Shown: positions 45,170 through 56,390 of the stretch, in pieces
Position numbering within the stretch: position 1 is the stretch's first letter
How the letters are laid out: each line of letters starts with the position of its first letter
Source: Oreohelix idahoensis
Taxonomy: Eukaryota; Mollusca; Gastropoda; Stylommatophora; Oreohelicidae
Length of the DNA stretch: 64,000 nucleotides
Assembly (NCBI GenBank): GCA_024509875.1
Contig: JAMPIV010004259.1
Location: 372,001 to 436,000 of the forward strand
Direction of reading: 5' to 3'
Translations under genes and position numbers: made by a program
The notes under the pieces: model-generated
What the model was told of the DNA's origin: nothing
Database searches by the model: none
What the model saw: the letters and a program-made list of their open reading frames with translations, nothing else

Positions 45170-47458
45170 TGTCATAAAATTAACAAGTGATACAACGTAA
45201 AAATATCTCCAAAGGATAAAATGTAAGGATAAAAACCAATGCGTAAGCTGCTGGAATACATGATCGCCCGCGCCGCGGGTCATCAGGTGTTAGACTTGAA
45301 GGCAAAACGGAACGAGGATCAAAAGACAAAAATCTGACTGAACGCGTACTTGAACTAGCGAGGTTAATGGACGCAAATTGGTGGGGCAAGGAGGAAAAGT
45401 CACGTTCCCCCCTCCCCCCCCCCCCCCTCCCCCAAGTTGACATAAAGTAAGGAACTCGACAGAAGGGACCTTGGATATGATACGCCACAGTCATTTATTG
45501 GACGCTTTTGCGATACCAAGCCTTTGATTTGAATTCAGCGGCTAAACGCAGATGCTTGAAATATTACAAAATTTAAAAAGTAACTTTTTCTTAATATTAA
45601 TGTTAGGAATATAAAAATTAGCTGGCCGGATGGCCCATTCTGAGCAGTGAAATAATATGTTTTTAATTTTACAGACGGATAGATAATAATGAAGATAATG
45701 ACAAAAGACAGTGTTGTTCACAACAGCGAAAGACTGCATTGAATCAAAAGTGTCACTATTTGCACAAAAAATCGCGACCTCGAGACGCAGGTGTTCAAAT
45801 CTACTTAGCATGGAAGAGAAGGGATATTGGTGGAAGCTGTGTCTAAAATAACTTTTAACGACAAAATTTTGGAGGGGAGAGAAAGGTTGGTTCAAAAATC
45901 AAGTACGTTTTGTGAAAACGCAAGTAGAGACGGACAGACTAACAGATAAAAATCCATACTTGACTGAAGCATGACTGAAATGACTTTAGTGTAGGAAATT
46001 TGAATTTAAAAAAAACCAAGGCATTGATTGGCCACAGACAATCATATTATCCGCGCTCAGACGAGCTTTTTTGCCATTCCTCAATAGTTGTCCAGTGATA
46101 GACACAGTAAATTTCAAGTGTGGTGATTTCCAAATGAAATAAATTGAACTAAGTTCAAGGACGCCATACTATAGCCAGCAGCTCAGCTGAGTTTTGCTAG
46201 CATTTCTGTGTTCTTTATTCATAATCTGGTAAGATTGAAATTATTTCTTTGTATATTTTGAATATTGTTTAATGTTCGAGTGATTTGATACTGCCATATC
46301 GAAATCTAGCCTTACAAACAAGTAAGGATTCGCTCTGGACCCCCCGCCCTAGTTCAGGGTCTAGGGACAAACAATATATAAACTACAGCAAGGTTTAGGA
46401 AGGGGTGATCAAGTGTTGAGAACAGTGAATCATATCACCTATCCTATTCTATGGCAGTGAGATAATGCACCTATTTCAGAATCTGTAGACTGGGGAAACT
46501 TACCCTATGCGAAACCAACTAGGTAAGATGTGCTGTCTGGTCAGAGAGAACTGACCCTGTTTATGTGGTGTTATTGTAATTTGTTATGTGTAGAAGTGGC
46601 TTATTAGGTAAGGTTCTGAGCAAAAACCAATACTTTATTTCAGAGCTGTGAGTTCGATCTTGACACTAAGGTGGTGTCAAATGCTGATTAATAATTGAAG
46701 TGAGGACCCGTGCAGGGTACATTCCGACAGAACATCTGTGTATTGCTCAAGCACGGAGAGGTGGGGCCATCATATTCCAGCACCAGAACAAATCTGGCAA
46801 AGTTAAGTAGGCTAGCTGGCCTGCTGAACTTACACCAACTTCATAAAACTAGCACCCAAGAGAATTTACTACTGAAGCATCCCATTTCCTTCTATCATTA
46901 ATGGACAATACTGTGTAGACATAAACAGGGAGGGATGAAGCCACCCCAACAGCACATCCATTCATAGTTTTCCCAGGAAAATTAACATTACGAACAGTAA
47001 TACTATAATTAATCTTGAAGAATGCATATGTAAACATCTTTCATTTAACATGCCATTTATTCATGCCATTCATTCATAAATTTCAAAATCTTTGCATAAG
47101 TTCTGGCCAAAATAAAACCTTGGTTCAGAACAAATAAATTTAAAAAAAGATTTTCTATTCTAAATTTAACCAGCTGAATTTAGTTCATTGTGTTATAAAT
47201 TTTATTGATAGTATTAGACTTAATTAATATCTGTGGGTGTGTGTATATGTCCATACAACACATTGCATTCAGTACCCTAGATTTTAACGTAGCCACATTC
47301 ATTAGTAAAAAAAAGATATGTGTGAGGTCATAAAGTGGTAGCACGAAAGGGCCTTCTGTATATTCACAGTTACAATTATCTCAGGAGCCTTCACAGCTGA
47401 CCTCACGCATCACACTAGGTGATAACACCACCATACAATACCATCAAAATCCACTACA
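45170..47458 (+). repeat. 3' LTR of Gmr1-like element
   Basis: 2289 bp, nearly identical to 38108-40436. The main length difference is the C-rich tract, here only about 30 bp (45405-45434). The terminal stem-loop is at 47322-47406. Confidence 0.95.
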
Positions 47459-47463
47459 TATGT

Positions 47464-49256
47464 GACACTCAGAACAGAAGCAAAGAACAAAGTGCTAGCA
47501 GCAAAACAGAAGTCCTGGGAAGAATTTGGAGAAAAGCTAGAAAAGATGCACAAGAAAACCAGAAATTGTTCTATAAGACCCTAAAGAACATGAGGAAGGA
47601 AAAACAATGCCCTCTCAAATTTATAAAGGACAAGCAAGGCAAATTGCTTACTGCCCCGAAGGAAGTAATGGAAAGATGGAAAGAATATTTCTCAGAACTC
47701 CTGGATGGTGAGCATGGTGAAGCATCAGAAATGATAACCACTAGCACAGAAGAGAACACCAATGATGGTGAAGATGACATAAAGATGGAAGAACTGAGGG
47801 CAGCACTAGAGAAAATCAAGATGGGCAAAGCAGCAGGGCATGATGGTATAACACCAGAAATGGTTAAGTACATGGGAGCATCAGGCGACCTATTACTCTT
47901 AAAGGTCCTTCAGGCAGCATGGTGCAACAAGACCATACCAAAGGATTGGGAGATTGCCATCATAACACCAATTTTCAAAAAGGGTGACAATCGACAATGT
48001 GGAAACCATAGAGGCATATCCCTTCTCAGTGTTCCTGGTAAAATCTACTCTAGAATCCTAGAGCAGAGACTCCGACGCCTAGCTGAGCCACAATTGGATG
48101 AGGTCCAGTGCGGATTCCGAGCAAACCAAAGTGCTCAAGACCTAATCTTCACACTCAGACAACTGAGTGAAAAGGCCCTTGAGTATAAGAGTGAGATCCA
48201 TCTTTGTTTCATAGATCTGGAAAAGGCGTTTGACAGGGTCCCCTGGAACAAACTTTGGGACTGTTTGGCAAGGAAGAAGGACAGCAAACCATAAGTCAGA
48301 AGAGTTCAGGACCACCACTGGTATAAGACAAGGTGATATCCTATCACCTTACCTCTTCATACTCCTTATGGACGATGTCATTAAGGCATGTAAGGAGAGA
48401 ACAAGAAAGTATTCAGTGGGGTACTGGAAGATGAGACAGGTCTATATTTCGGAGCTGGCATTTGCTGATGATGTTGCCCTGATTGCTAAATCAGAGGCAC
48501 ATCTCCAATCCAACCTGCAAGTCTGGAAGGAAGAGCTGGAGAAGAGAGGGATGGTCATAAGCAGCTCTAAAACAAAATCCATGGTGATATCACGAGAAGA
48601 AAGAAAACATCAGATTAAGTTGGGAGAACAGGTCCTGGAGCAGGTCGACCACTTTAAATATCTCGGAACTATTATAGACCGAAAAGGAGGCATCAAAGAA
48701 GAGTTGGCCACTCGAAAAGCAGCGGCTGGGAGACTTTTTCAGGCCATAAATCGTGGATTCCTCAGCAAGAAAGAGGTTGGTAAGAAAACGAAGATGGCTG
48801 AATACCGCTCCACCTATGTCCCAGTCTTGACATATGGATGCGAGTCGTGGGCAATGACTACAACCCACAAAAGCCAGATCCAAACCTCAGAAATGAGGTA
48901 TCTGAGGAAAGTGGATGAAGTAACAAGAAGAGACAATGGTCCGCAACCAGACGATCCGTCAAAGCCTAAAATCCCATCCGCTGCAGACCCAAATAGAACA
49001 GTCCCAACTAAGATGGTTTGGCCATGTCTGCAGAATGGGAGAAGATCGGCTACCACGACAAGCATGGGAAACAAAGAGCCAGGGATCCAGACCTCCAGGA
49101 CGACCCAGAGTCCGCTGGGAGGACAACATTAGACAATCTTTGAAGGACCGAGGACTAGAATGGAACCAGGCCAGGAAGAAGACAGCTGATAGAATGGTCT
49201 GGCGCTCTCTCTTCCAAACCTCTACACCTCACGGTAGAAGGGGAACGACTAAGTAA
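47464..49256 (+). pseudogene. LINE B reverse transcriptase and C-terminus
   Basis: RT blocks in the frame ending 48294 are KMGKAAGHDGITPEMVK, DWEIAIITPIFKKGDNRQ, NHRGISLLSVPGKIYSRILE, VQCGFRANQSAQDLIF and CFIDLEKAFDRVPW. About 40 residues are then missing and the frame changes. The frame 48230-49132 has TTGIRQGDILSPYLFILLMD and the intact catalytic ELAFADDVALIA, then KYLGTIIDRKGGIKEELATR. A frameshift near 48930 leads to the C-terminal LRWFGHVCRMGEDRLP module in the frame 48936-49256. Integration of the Gypsy element is directly upstream. Confidence 0.92.
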
Positions 49257-49277
49257 GTAAGTAAGTACTGTGATCAA

Positions 49278-49806
49278 AGTATCTGACAAGCAAAGGAAAA
49301 ATCTTGAATTCTTTGTGGTTGGATGCATCTGTCAGTACAGAAATAAATGTAGACTTTTCTAGATCACACCTTAACTCATTTAGAATATGGGGTGCCAAGA
49401 CATTTCAAATAATGGCATCTGTTTTCGTGCGTGCACATGCAAATTTTGGCTCTAAAGTAACCTGAAGTAATTTTGATGTGCAATCCATAGACTTGAAAGT
49501 ATGATTGTGTAGCATTGTATGGTATGCAAAGGCGCCTTCTATAGCAGCTAATTGCTCTTCTTGGTCACCAATTTTATCAGCTCTGAAGAAAGTGGTTAAC
49601 GACGAGCTTGATGCAGCTGTAACGACGGCTCTCTTTTGTTTCTCACTGCTTATGTGGTTCTTAATATCACCACGTCCACTATGGCTTATCGAAAACCCGG
49701 AGGCACATATATTGCATTGTACATTGAAGTTTGATGTACTCTTTTTAATAAACGGATATTCCTTTTGTAAATCTTCATTAAAACTGCATTTACGCTTCGG
49801 TACCAT
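49278..49806 (-). pseudogene. hAT transposase N-terminal part
   Basis: The likely start is ATG at 49806-49804 (MVPKRKCSFNEDLQKEYPFI); an upstream in-frame start codon is possible. A BED/TTF-like zinc finger follows: CNICASGFSISH, then GRGDIKNHISSEKQK. Next comes SSSSLTTFF and the AAIEGAFAYHTMLHNHTFKS stretch typical of hAT proteins. A stop near 49405 interrupts it, after which matching sequence continues to the LINE B TSD at 49277 and resumes at 36791. Confidence 0.9.
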
Positions 49807-50200
49807 TTTCTTACAACAATAACAAAATATGCACAAATAGTTCACCGTTTAAATTAAATAAACGTATACCGTACGCAAAATCTTGGTACTTTACCACTAC
49901 CTAAAATTTCAAATAACTACGAATATCACATTGGAACTACAAAACTAATTCGCGGTCCCGACAACCTCTTGTGCTGTTTCGGCGCCAGTTCACTAATAAT
50001 TAAAAATTCCCTCGTCAGCCACGATTAATAATTTTTTTTTAAATCTGTGAGATATATGCCAAATTGGCAAATTCGTCCAAAACCGGGACAAATTGGCGTC
50101 CCAGATTGCATTGAAAAAAAGTCGGGACAAATTATCAAAAATTGTCGAAAACCGGGACTGTCCCGGAAAAACCGGGACGTCTGGTCACCTTAATCATTAG

Positions 50201-50660
50201 TCATATTTATTGACGTAATCAATGACGTTTCTCTTTGTACTTTCAAACCAAATCGCTGTGACCCCTCTGAAAATATTCTCATTTTGACTTGCAACTTTAT
50301 GAATAACTCTTTTGTCACATGTTTTCGTTTTTAAGATATTAGTCTTTACAGAACTCCGTAATGTTATATCACGCTTCCAGAGCAATTCCTTGTCTAAACT
50401 GTCGAGAAGCCGACGGTGCAATATAAACGGGTGAAATTAGTTCATGCTTTTCTCTAATATTATATGCAGATGGTCTGAACAGGAGACGTGTTACAGATAG
50501 CTTGCGTGGTTATTCTTTCAGCTGTGTATGGCTTCGTTTAATCTCAAGGATGATTATGTTTAATATTTCCTTGGCACTGATGGTAACATTATTCCTCTGT
50601 AATTTGTGCACTCATGCATATCTACCTTCTTTGGCAACCTGACCTGAAATTCATCATTCT
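50201..50660 (-). pseudogene. Old LINE A-family copy, right part
   Basis: 50245-50300 aligns with LINE A at about 8355-8405 (shared CGCTGTGACC / TGCTGTGACC and the following bases). 50520-50640 aligns with 8900-9005 (CACTGAT, GTAACATTATTCCTCT, TAATTTGTGCACTC). It is RT-domain DNA in minus orientation, heavily decayed. With 34595-35177 it forms one LINE copy split by the hAT. Confidence 0.7.
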
Positions 50661-51561
50661 ACAAATTTATATACTGTTATTTCTTTTCTTTCCCAACTTG
50701 TCGCAGAATGCATTACTCATGCGTCCATTGTTTCTGTCTGTCCTTATGCTACACTCCTCTTTGTCAGTATATGCCAATACTATTTTTCGTAGTATCTAAA
50801 CCATCCTATTTTCTACCCGCTTATCCAATCGTAAACAATAAAGTCACGCTTAGTTAAAGCGTGGGACAATAAAAATTAAACCACATTGACATATTTGTGT
50901 TCACCGTCCGCTTGTTGACTAAAGATGCAGGCAATTGATAGATACGCGAGTAGATAACTTCCGTCCAGATGTGTCGGAGTGGCAAGGAATGATAGGTTCA
51001 AGGTAACATGTGTCTAACTTTCCAGGCATGAGTGTACAAATCGCCTGTCATTATGTGTGACACATGAACATATTAATTAATTTTTCCGGCGAGGTCTCGT
51101 GTCCTAAATAAACAGAGACAAAAAGATTGTGGAATTAGGGAAGGTCTATGACATAATTAATTCTGGCGATGTCATATAATACTATTAGTTACAATACCAT
51201 ATATAGCGATGCCAATAATTTTGAAGATGGGTAAGTGAAAAATTACTAAAATAAAATGGTCTACCTTGTGATTGGCTTTAAATAGAAAAATAAACTAGCC
51301 TGAATTGTTACTGGATTTCACCCACAATAAACTAACTGAAATTAAATTTCTGGTGCACGGAATGTTTCAGCATAAGACCTGAGCGCCTTCTGATCCCCCA
51401 CTCAGATTTGGTTCTTATCGGACGCCAGGATAGGCGTTAGTAATAGGTTTTCTTTACAGGACGTGAGAAAGTAACTTGTATTACTTGTGAACTTAACAGT
51501 GTAAAACTACTAACAAAATTAATAGAATCACAGTCCACTGAAACCTTCCTCAAGTGTTAAG
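50661..51561. other. Unassigned DNA
   Basis: No supported gene or repeat. Confidence 0.5.
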
Positions 51562-52155
51562 TTAGCGGTTTACATTAACAAGTAACCGTAGCTCACAGTA
51601 ACCACTATACTTTGCCGTTTTGAACGAATGTTGCTCTTCCAATCTGGATTCAAATGGCACGGTCAGTTCAATCAGCATAACCTGATGCGATGATGGAGAA
51701 TGCAGCACTATATCTGGCCATCTTCGAGATTTTCTTATACTTTCTGGATATGCCCCTCGTCCAGGTAGGTCTACCGCCAGCTTCCAGTCGTTTGCACAGT
51801 CAAGCAGAGATGGTGAACTGCTACCTGACTTTCTCGGTTTGGGGTGTGCTGACTTCCCTGCTCTCAGAAAGTATATATTTGCGGTGCTCGGCCTGACTCT
51901 GCTATTCGCCTTCATCCTTACCAGGTCCACTTTCGCAGCCAGCTCACTTAGCACTTTGTTGTGGCGCCATGTGTATCGCCCTTGCCCCAATGACACCTTG
52001 CAAGATGAGAGCACGTGTTCAAGTGTCTGCCTCTCATGGCACACGGGGCATTGCTCATCATCCGACTTTCCCCATCTCACAATGTTTGTGGCCGATGTCA
52101 GGAGGTCATACATTGATCTAATAACAAAGCTGAGTCTAAGAGGTGCCATATGCAT
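51562..52155 (-). pseudogene. R2-type LINE 3' fragment with RLE domain
   Basis: A 197-codon minus frame. Near the start is a CCHC motif of the kind found downstream of RT in R2/NeSL-type elements (CPVCHERQTLEHVLSSC). It is followed by GQGRYTWRHNKVL and then a restriction-like endonuclease segment: RRWPDIVLHSPSSHQVMLIE and LTVPFESRLEEQHSFKTAKY. The PD, ELT and K positions fit the PD-(D/E)xK fold. There is no RT domain, and the C-terminus diverges after AKYSGYCEL, so this is a 5'-truncated copy. Such elements usually target specific sites; the target was not determined. Confidence 0.8.
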
Positions 52156-52276
52156 TTAATACTCTCGTAAAACAAGTAAACGAGAAAAAGTTTAACCCAC
52201 TTTTATTGTTCTCACCATAAGCACTAAAAGCATACACTAAATATTCCATTCACCTTAATGCATAGAACGAAAGTGG

Positions 52277-52376
52277 ATGGTCAGTTATCATTAATCAGAT
52301 ATTTTTCATATCTGTAACAACAGTAGATACTGTTGTTAAAGATATCACGAATTGCTGATTAATGATAACTAGCCAT
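52277..52376. repeat. 100-bp palindrome with nested inner hairpin
   Basis: The outer arms 52277-52298 and 52355-52376 are inverted with one mismatch (core GTTATCATTAATCAG). Inside lies a perfect inverted repeat of 10-bp arms (AACAACAGTA and TACTGTTGTT) at 52316-52337, with smaller pairing between. It could be a tiny MITE or a structured regulatory element. No TSD was clear. Confidence 0.8.
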
Positions 52377-52985
52377 GCATACAACACTGCCGTGAGGTTA
52401 AAGAACTTCAGCAGCAACCAGCAAAGAAAGCATTATAAAAGACAAATGCAACGCAATCCACTTAAGCGGAACTCGCTTAAATCGAATTTCGCTTAAGTAG
52501 AAGCATTTCTGAAGGTGTTGGTCAAATATGTTATTTAGATTTGTTAAAAAAAACTTCGGTTAATTCAAATTATGATTACTAGAATTTTCGAATAAGTCGA
52601 AGGAATTTTTCTGTCCAAATGTGGACAGGCATAAGTAGAAGTTCTGCTTTCATTGCCCAACTTACACTACTAGGTGGCTGTACATAATTTTTTTTTTTCA
52701 ACAGGCGATAACATGATAATAAATGTTCGAGCTTCCGTCAGTAGATTAAAACACTAACATTCATTAAGCCAGCAAGCAGGTATGCCTAATCGTCAGGCTG
52801 ACTGAGAGATCACTGGTTCACTTCGGGTTGATAGAAAAATGGCTTTTGTTAAACTCTCACAGCAACGGGACTTCGCGTTTGAGATCTGAAGATACAGCAA
52901 AGAATGAAATCCAAGGCATTGTGAATAGTAAATAATAAACATAAAGCAGTATCTGGCAGGCACTGGTAAGAAAGAAGGAAGGAAA
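52377..52985. other. Unassigned AT-rich DNA
   Basis: No gene found. A weak B-box-like GGTTCACTTC near 52817 is insufficient to call a SINE. Confidence 0.45.
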
Positions 52986-53772
<787 letters not shown>

Positions 53773-54577
53773 AACAGAAAAGTCCCAACGTCAGAGGTAG
53801 TAACTCATAATGGGCTTACTTGTCCTGCAATAGTTATCGCTCTAGGAATTCGTTTATGTCGTAGATTTCGATAGGTGATTAAGAACAATGTTAGGTCCCT
53901 TCTGGATAGAACTGACAAAGGTGATGACTCAGTGCGAGATAAGGTAAACAGATAGATTTCACTAGTGAGTTGGTGAAAAGGTAAAGTCTGTCCCTGGATT
54001 TGAGAAAAAAACTTCTCTAGCCCAGCCTATCGTTTACGACTAAAAAATATTGTTGTTCCGACAGTTCCCTTTCTATATATTAATATATATATCCACCACT
54101 CACATACACACACACACAGATAAGTGACGACAGTTAGACGCACAAACGTGAAAACTATACTAATGGAATGTGGATGTTGGGACGAGCTGACCAACACAGA
54201 AAATAAAGTTTATGTAAAGTTTATTTACCATAAAGAAAAAAAAACTTCACAACATATATATTATCATATATCGAATATAAAGGAAAATCATAGGGGTACA
54301 GAATTAATACAAAAATAGACCCATAAGTACTATCTCCCCCTGTTGATACAAGATCCCACAAGGAGAAGTTAATTAACCCGCAAATGGTCAAACGATTAGC
54401 ACTATGGTATAGACTTTTGACTATACTGTAAAGAACAGAGTTTCTACGTTATTTTATTCTGAAATTGAACAGTATTAGCAAAACACAGTAAGAAATATAC
54501 AAAGTGAGTACATGGATTATACAATAAAAGAGCTACTCATTCCTGCTTTCTTTCTTTCCATACAACCGTGGCCACGT
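53773..54577. other. Unassigned AT-rich DNA
   Basis: A TA-rich patch at 54075-54092 is followed by a short (CA)n. No gene supported. Confidence 0.5.
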
Positions 54578-54591
54578 TCATTCGTTCTTAC

Positions 54592-54820
54592 CTAATACTT
54601 GATTTGCAACTTCTGGAACAATCTTTAGGACACACGCACACAGCAAATTCAGTGTTATTTTGGCAAAGAAAACCCCAGCTCCCCAAAGACAGATTAAATC
54701 CACTTCTCCGGGTAACGTTCTCTTTGTTACTGTAGCAAAGTGTGCAAAAACACGCTTAGTTAATGGACTGAGAGAACGGACAACGGAAGAATAAAATTGT
54801 GAAAGCCTTGAACTGTACAC
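54592..54820 (-). CDS. Possible coding exon, unidentified
   Basis: An open minus frame, balanced in composition, rich in Ser/Arg and without acidic residues for its first 35 codons. It continues with a hydrophobic stretch (LWGAGVFFAKITLNLLCACV), like a mitochondrial presequence followed by a membrane helix. It ends at a consensus splice donor (TTAG then GTAAGA) at 54591. The frame has no ATG: it opens at GTG, and the nearby ATG at about 54833 is in another frame, so the start or an upstream exon is unknown. I do not recognise the protein. Confidence 0.3.
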
Positions 54821-54844
54821 GGTAACTAAGCATTTTAAAAATAG

Positions 54845-54963
54845 TAGCTGTCGCGCATGCGCAGTCGGCTATGTTATCAGAGCGAAGCCGGTTCACCATG
54901 GCGGAGAAAAGTGTCGAATGTTTGAAACATAATTTCGTTTGTACAGGGACAATGTATAAGTGA
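54845..54963 (+). promoter_or_regulatory. Possible promoter: NRF1-like site and Kozak ATG
   Basis: CGCGCATGCGCAG at about 54852-54864 matches the palindromic NRF1 site. About 35 bp downstream an ATG at 54898 in strong context (CACCATGGCGG) opens a 22-codon frame. The possible exon at 54592-54820 points the other way, which would suit a bidirectional promoter. No further exons were identified. Confidence 0.35.
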
Positions 54964-55249
54964 AATGTGATAAATATTAAAGATTTTCACAGAAGGGATA
55001 TGCAGGAATGGAAATCCAAAAGGAAAGTTGGAAGAAGTATGTATATAATTAGATATTTGCAGTTTTATTGGATTTTCACATCACAGGCTTAACCTAGGGA
55101 TAATCATTATAAATTTATGGTAAATACATGCATTATGCGATTGTAGGTTTAAGCATATGAAAAGGAAGCTTCCAGTAGGGGAAGATAAAGGAAAGATAAG
55201 ACAACGTGCTGGATAAACTGGGGTGAGTGTGTATAGGAGCGATAAAATA
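54964..55249. other. Unassigned DNA
   Basis: No gene or repeat recognised before the minisatellite block begins at about 55250. Confidence 0.5.
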
Positions 55250-55550
55250 TACCATGTTGGACTTAGGTAGTATTCAGGAGGCGCGCAGGAGGCGCGCCAG
55301 GAGGCGCGTGACTTTTATATAGCAAAAACGCCAGGAGGCGCATGACTTTTATATAAGCGCATTCAGGCGGCGCAAGATGGCGGACTTGAGCTAACAAGGG
55401 GGAGATAATTTGGGGCAAGATGGCGGATTTGAGCTAACAAGGGGGAGATAATTTGGGGCAAGATGGCGGATTTGAGCTAACAAGGGGAGGTTATTTGGGG
55501 TAAGATGGCGGATTTGAGATAACAAGGGGGAGATAACAAGAGGGCGGGAT
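55250..55550 (+). repeat. Start of GC-rich repeat element, with 42-bp tandem units
   Basis: It begins ATGTTGGACTTAGGTAGTAT, then repeated AGGAGGCGCGC blocks and TGACTTTTATATA. About four units of 42 bp containing CAAGATGGCGGATTTGAGCT and AACAAGGGG follow. The whole 250-bp order is the reverse complement of the palindrome spacer at 62400-62697, so two copies of one element exist in the window. Confidence 0.85.
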
Positions 55551-56390
55551 GACTTTTTATATAAGGAAATACTCATTACGCAGGTGGAGCAGCAGGTGGG
55601 ATGACTTTTTATATAAGGAAATACTCATTGCGCAGGTGGAGCATCAGGCGGGGTGACTTTTTATATAAGGAAATACTCATTACGCAGGTGGAGCAGCAGG
55701 CGGGATGACTTTTTATATAAGGAAATACTCATTGCGCAGGTGGAGCATCAGGCGGGGTGACTTTTTATATAAGGAAATACTCATTACGCAGGTGGAGCAG
55801 CAGGCGGGATGACTTTTTATATAAGAAAATACTCATTGAGCAGGTGGAGCATCAGGCGGAGGGTGATGACTTTTTATATAAGAAAATACTCATTGTACAG
55901 ATGGAACAGCGGGGGTTGGTACATGACTTTTATATAAGGAATTGAGGAGGAGCAGCAGGTGGGATGACTTTTTATATAAGAAAATACTCATTGAGCAGGT
56001 GGAGCAGCAGGCGGGATGACTTTTTATATAGGAAAAATGTGCAGGGGCAAGATGGCGGGGTGACTTTTTATATAAGGAAATACTCAGTGTGCAGGTGGAG
56101 CATCAGGCGGAGGGTGATGACTTTTTATATATAAGAAAATACTCAGTGTGCAGGTGGAGCATCAGGTGGGGTGACTTTTTATATAAGGAAAATGTGCAGG
56201 GGCAAGATGGCGGGATGACTTTTTATATAAGAAAATACTCATTGCGTAGGTGGAGCATCAGGCGGGATGACTTTTTATATAAGAAAATACTCAGTGTGCA
56301 GGTAGCACCAGGCGGGATGACTTTTTATATAAGGAAATACGCAGTGTGGAGGTGGAGCAGCAGGAGAAGTGGATAACTTTTTAATATAGT
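55548..56390 (+). repeat. 53-bp minisatellite, about 16 units
   Basis: The unit core is GGGATGACTTTTTATATAAG, then (G/A)AAATACTCATTG(C/A)GCAGGTGGAGCA with variants. Spacing is 44-59 bp, mostly 53. Two units are replaced by CAAGATGGCGGG versions (56048, 56203). Frames reading Phe-Leu-Tyr-Lys-Lys repeats are products of the array. Confidence 0.93.

Larger units (their letters stand above)
38108..47458 (+). mobile_element. Nearly intact Gmr1-like Gypsy retrotransposon
   Basis: A 9351-bp element with long LTRs, PBS, gag, one large pol frame and a polypurine tract. Pol domain order is protease, integrase, RT, RNase H, unlike ordinary Ty3/Gypsy elements (RT, RNase H, integrase) and matching the Gmr1 group. 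There is no env-like frame after RNase H. The LTRs differ by only a handful of substitutions plus indels in a poly-C tract, so insertion is recent. The only clear coding lesion is one frameshift in gag. Confidence 0.95.
36803..49266 (+). mobile_element. LINE B, split by a Gmr1 element
   Basis: A plus-strand non-LTR retrotransposon flanked by the 11-bp TSD ACTGTGATCAA (36792-36802 and 49267-49277). The outer parts are 36803-38107 (5' region and APE endonuclease) and 47464-49266 (RT and C-terminus). The 3' end is a (AAGT)n microsatellite at 49250-49266. It inserted into the hAT transposase gene and was itself cut by the Gypsy element 38108-47458. It is near full length for an APE-type LINE, but several frameshifts make it inactive. 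Confidence 0.93.
35178..50200 (-). mobile_element. hAT DNA transposon carrying nested elements
   Basis: The element is 35186-50192, flanked by the 8-bp TSD ATCATTAG at 35178-35185 and 50193-50200, the diagnostic size for hAT. The TIRs start TAAGGTGAC. Subterminal regions on both sides are rich in short CGGGACA / TCCCGG motifs, possible transposase-binding repeats. The transposase gene is on the minus strand and is interrupted by LINE B at 36803-49266. Without the nested 12.5 kb the hAT would be about 2.5 kb. Confidence 0.93.

Noticed and set aside
55757..56376. Tyr/Lys-rich repeated frames
   Set aside because: They are products of the 53-bp minisatellite; unit lengths vary and break the frame.
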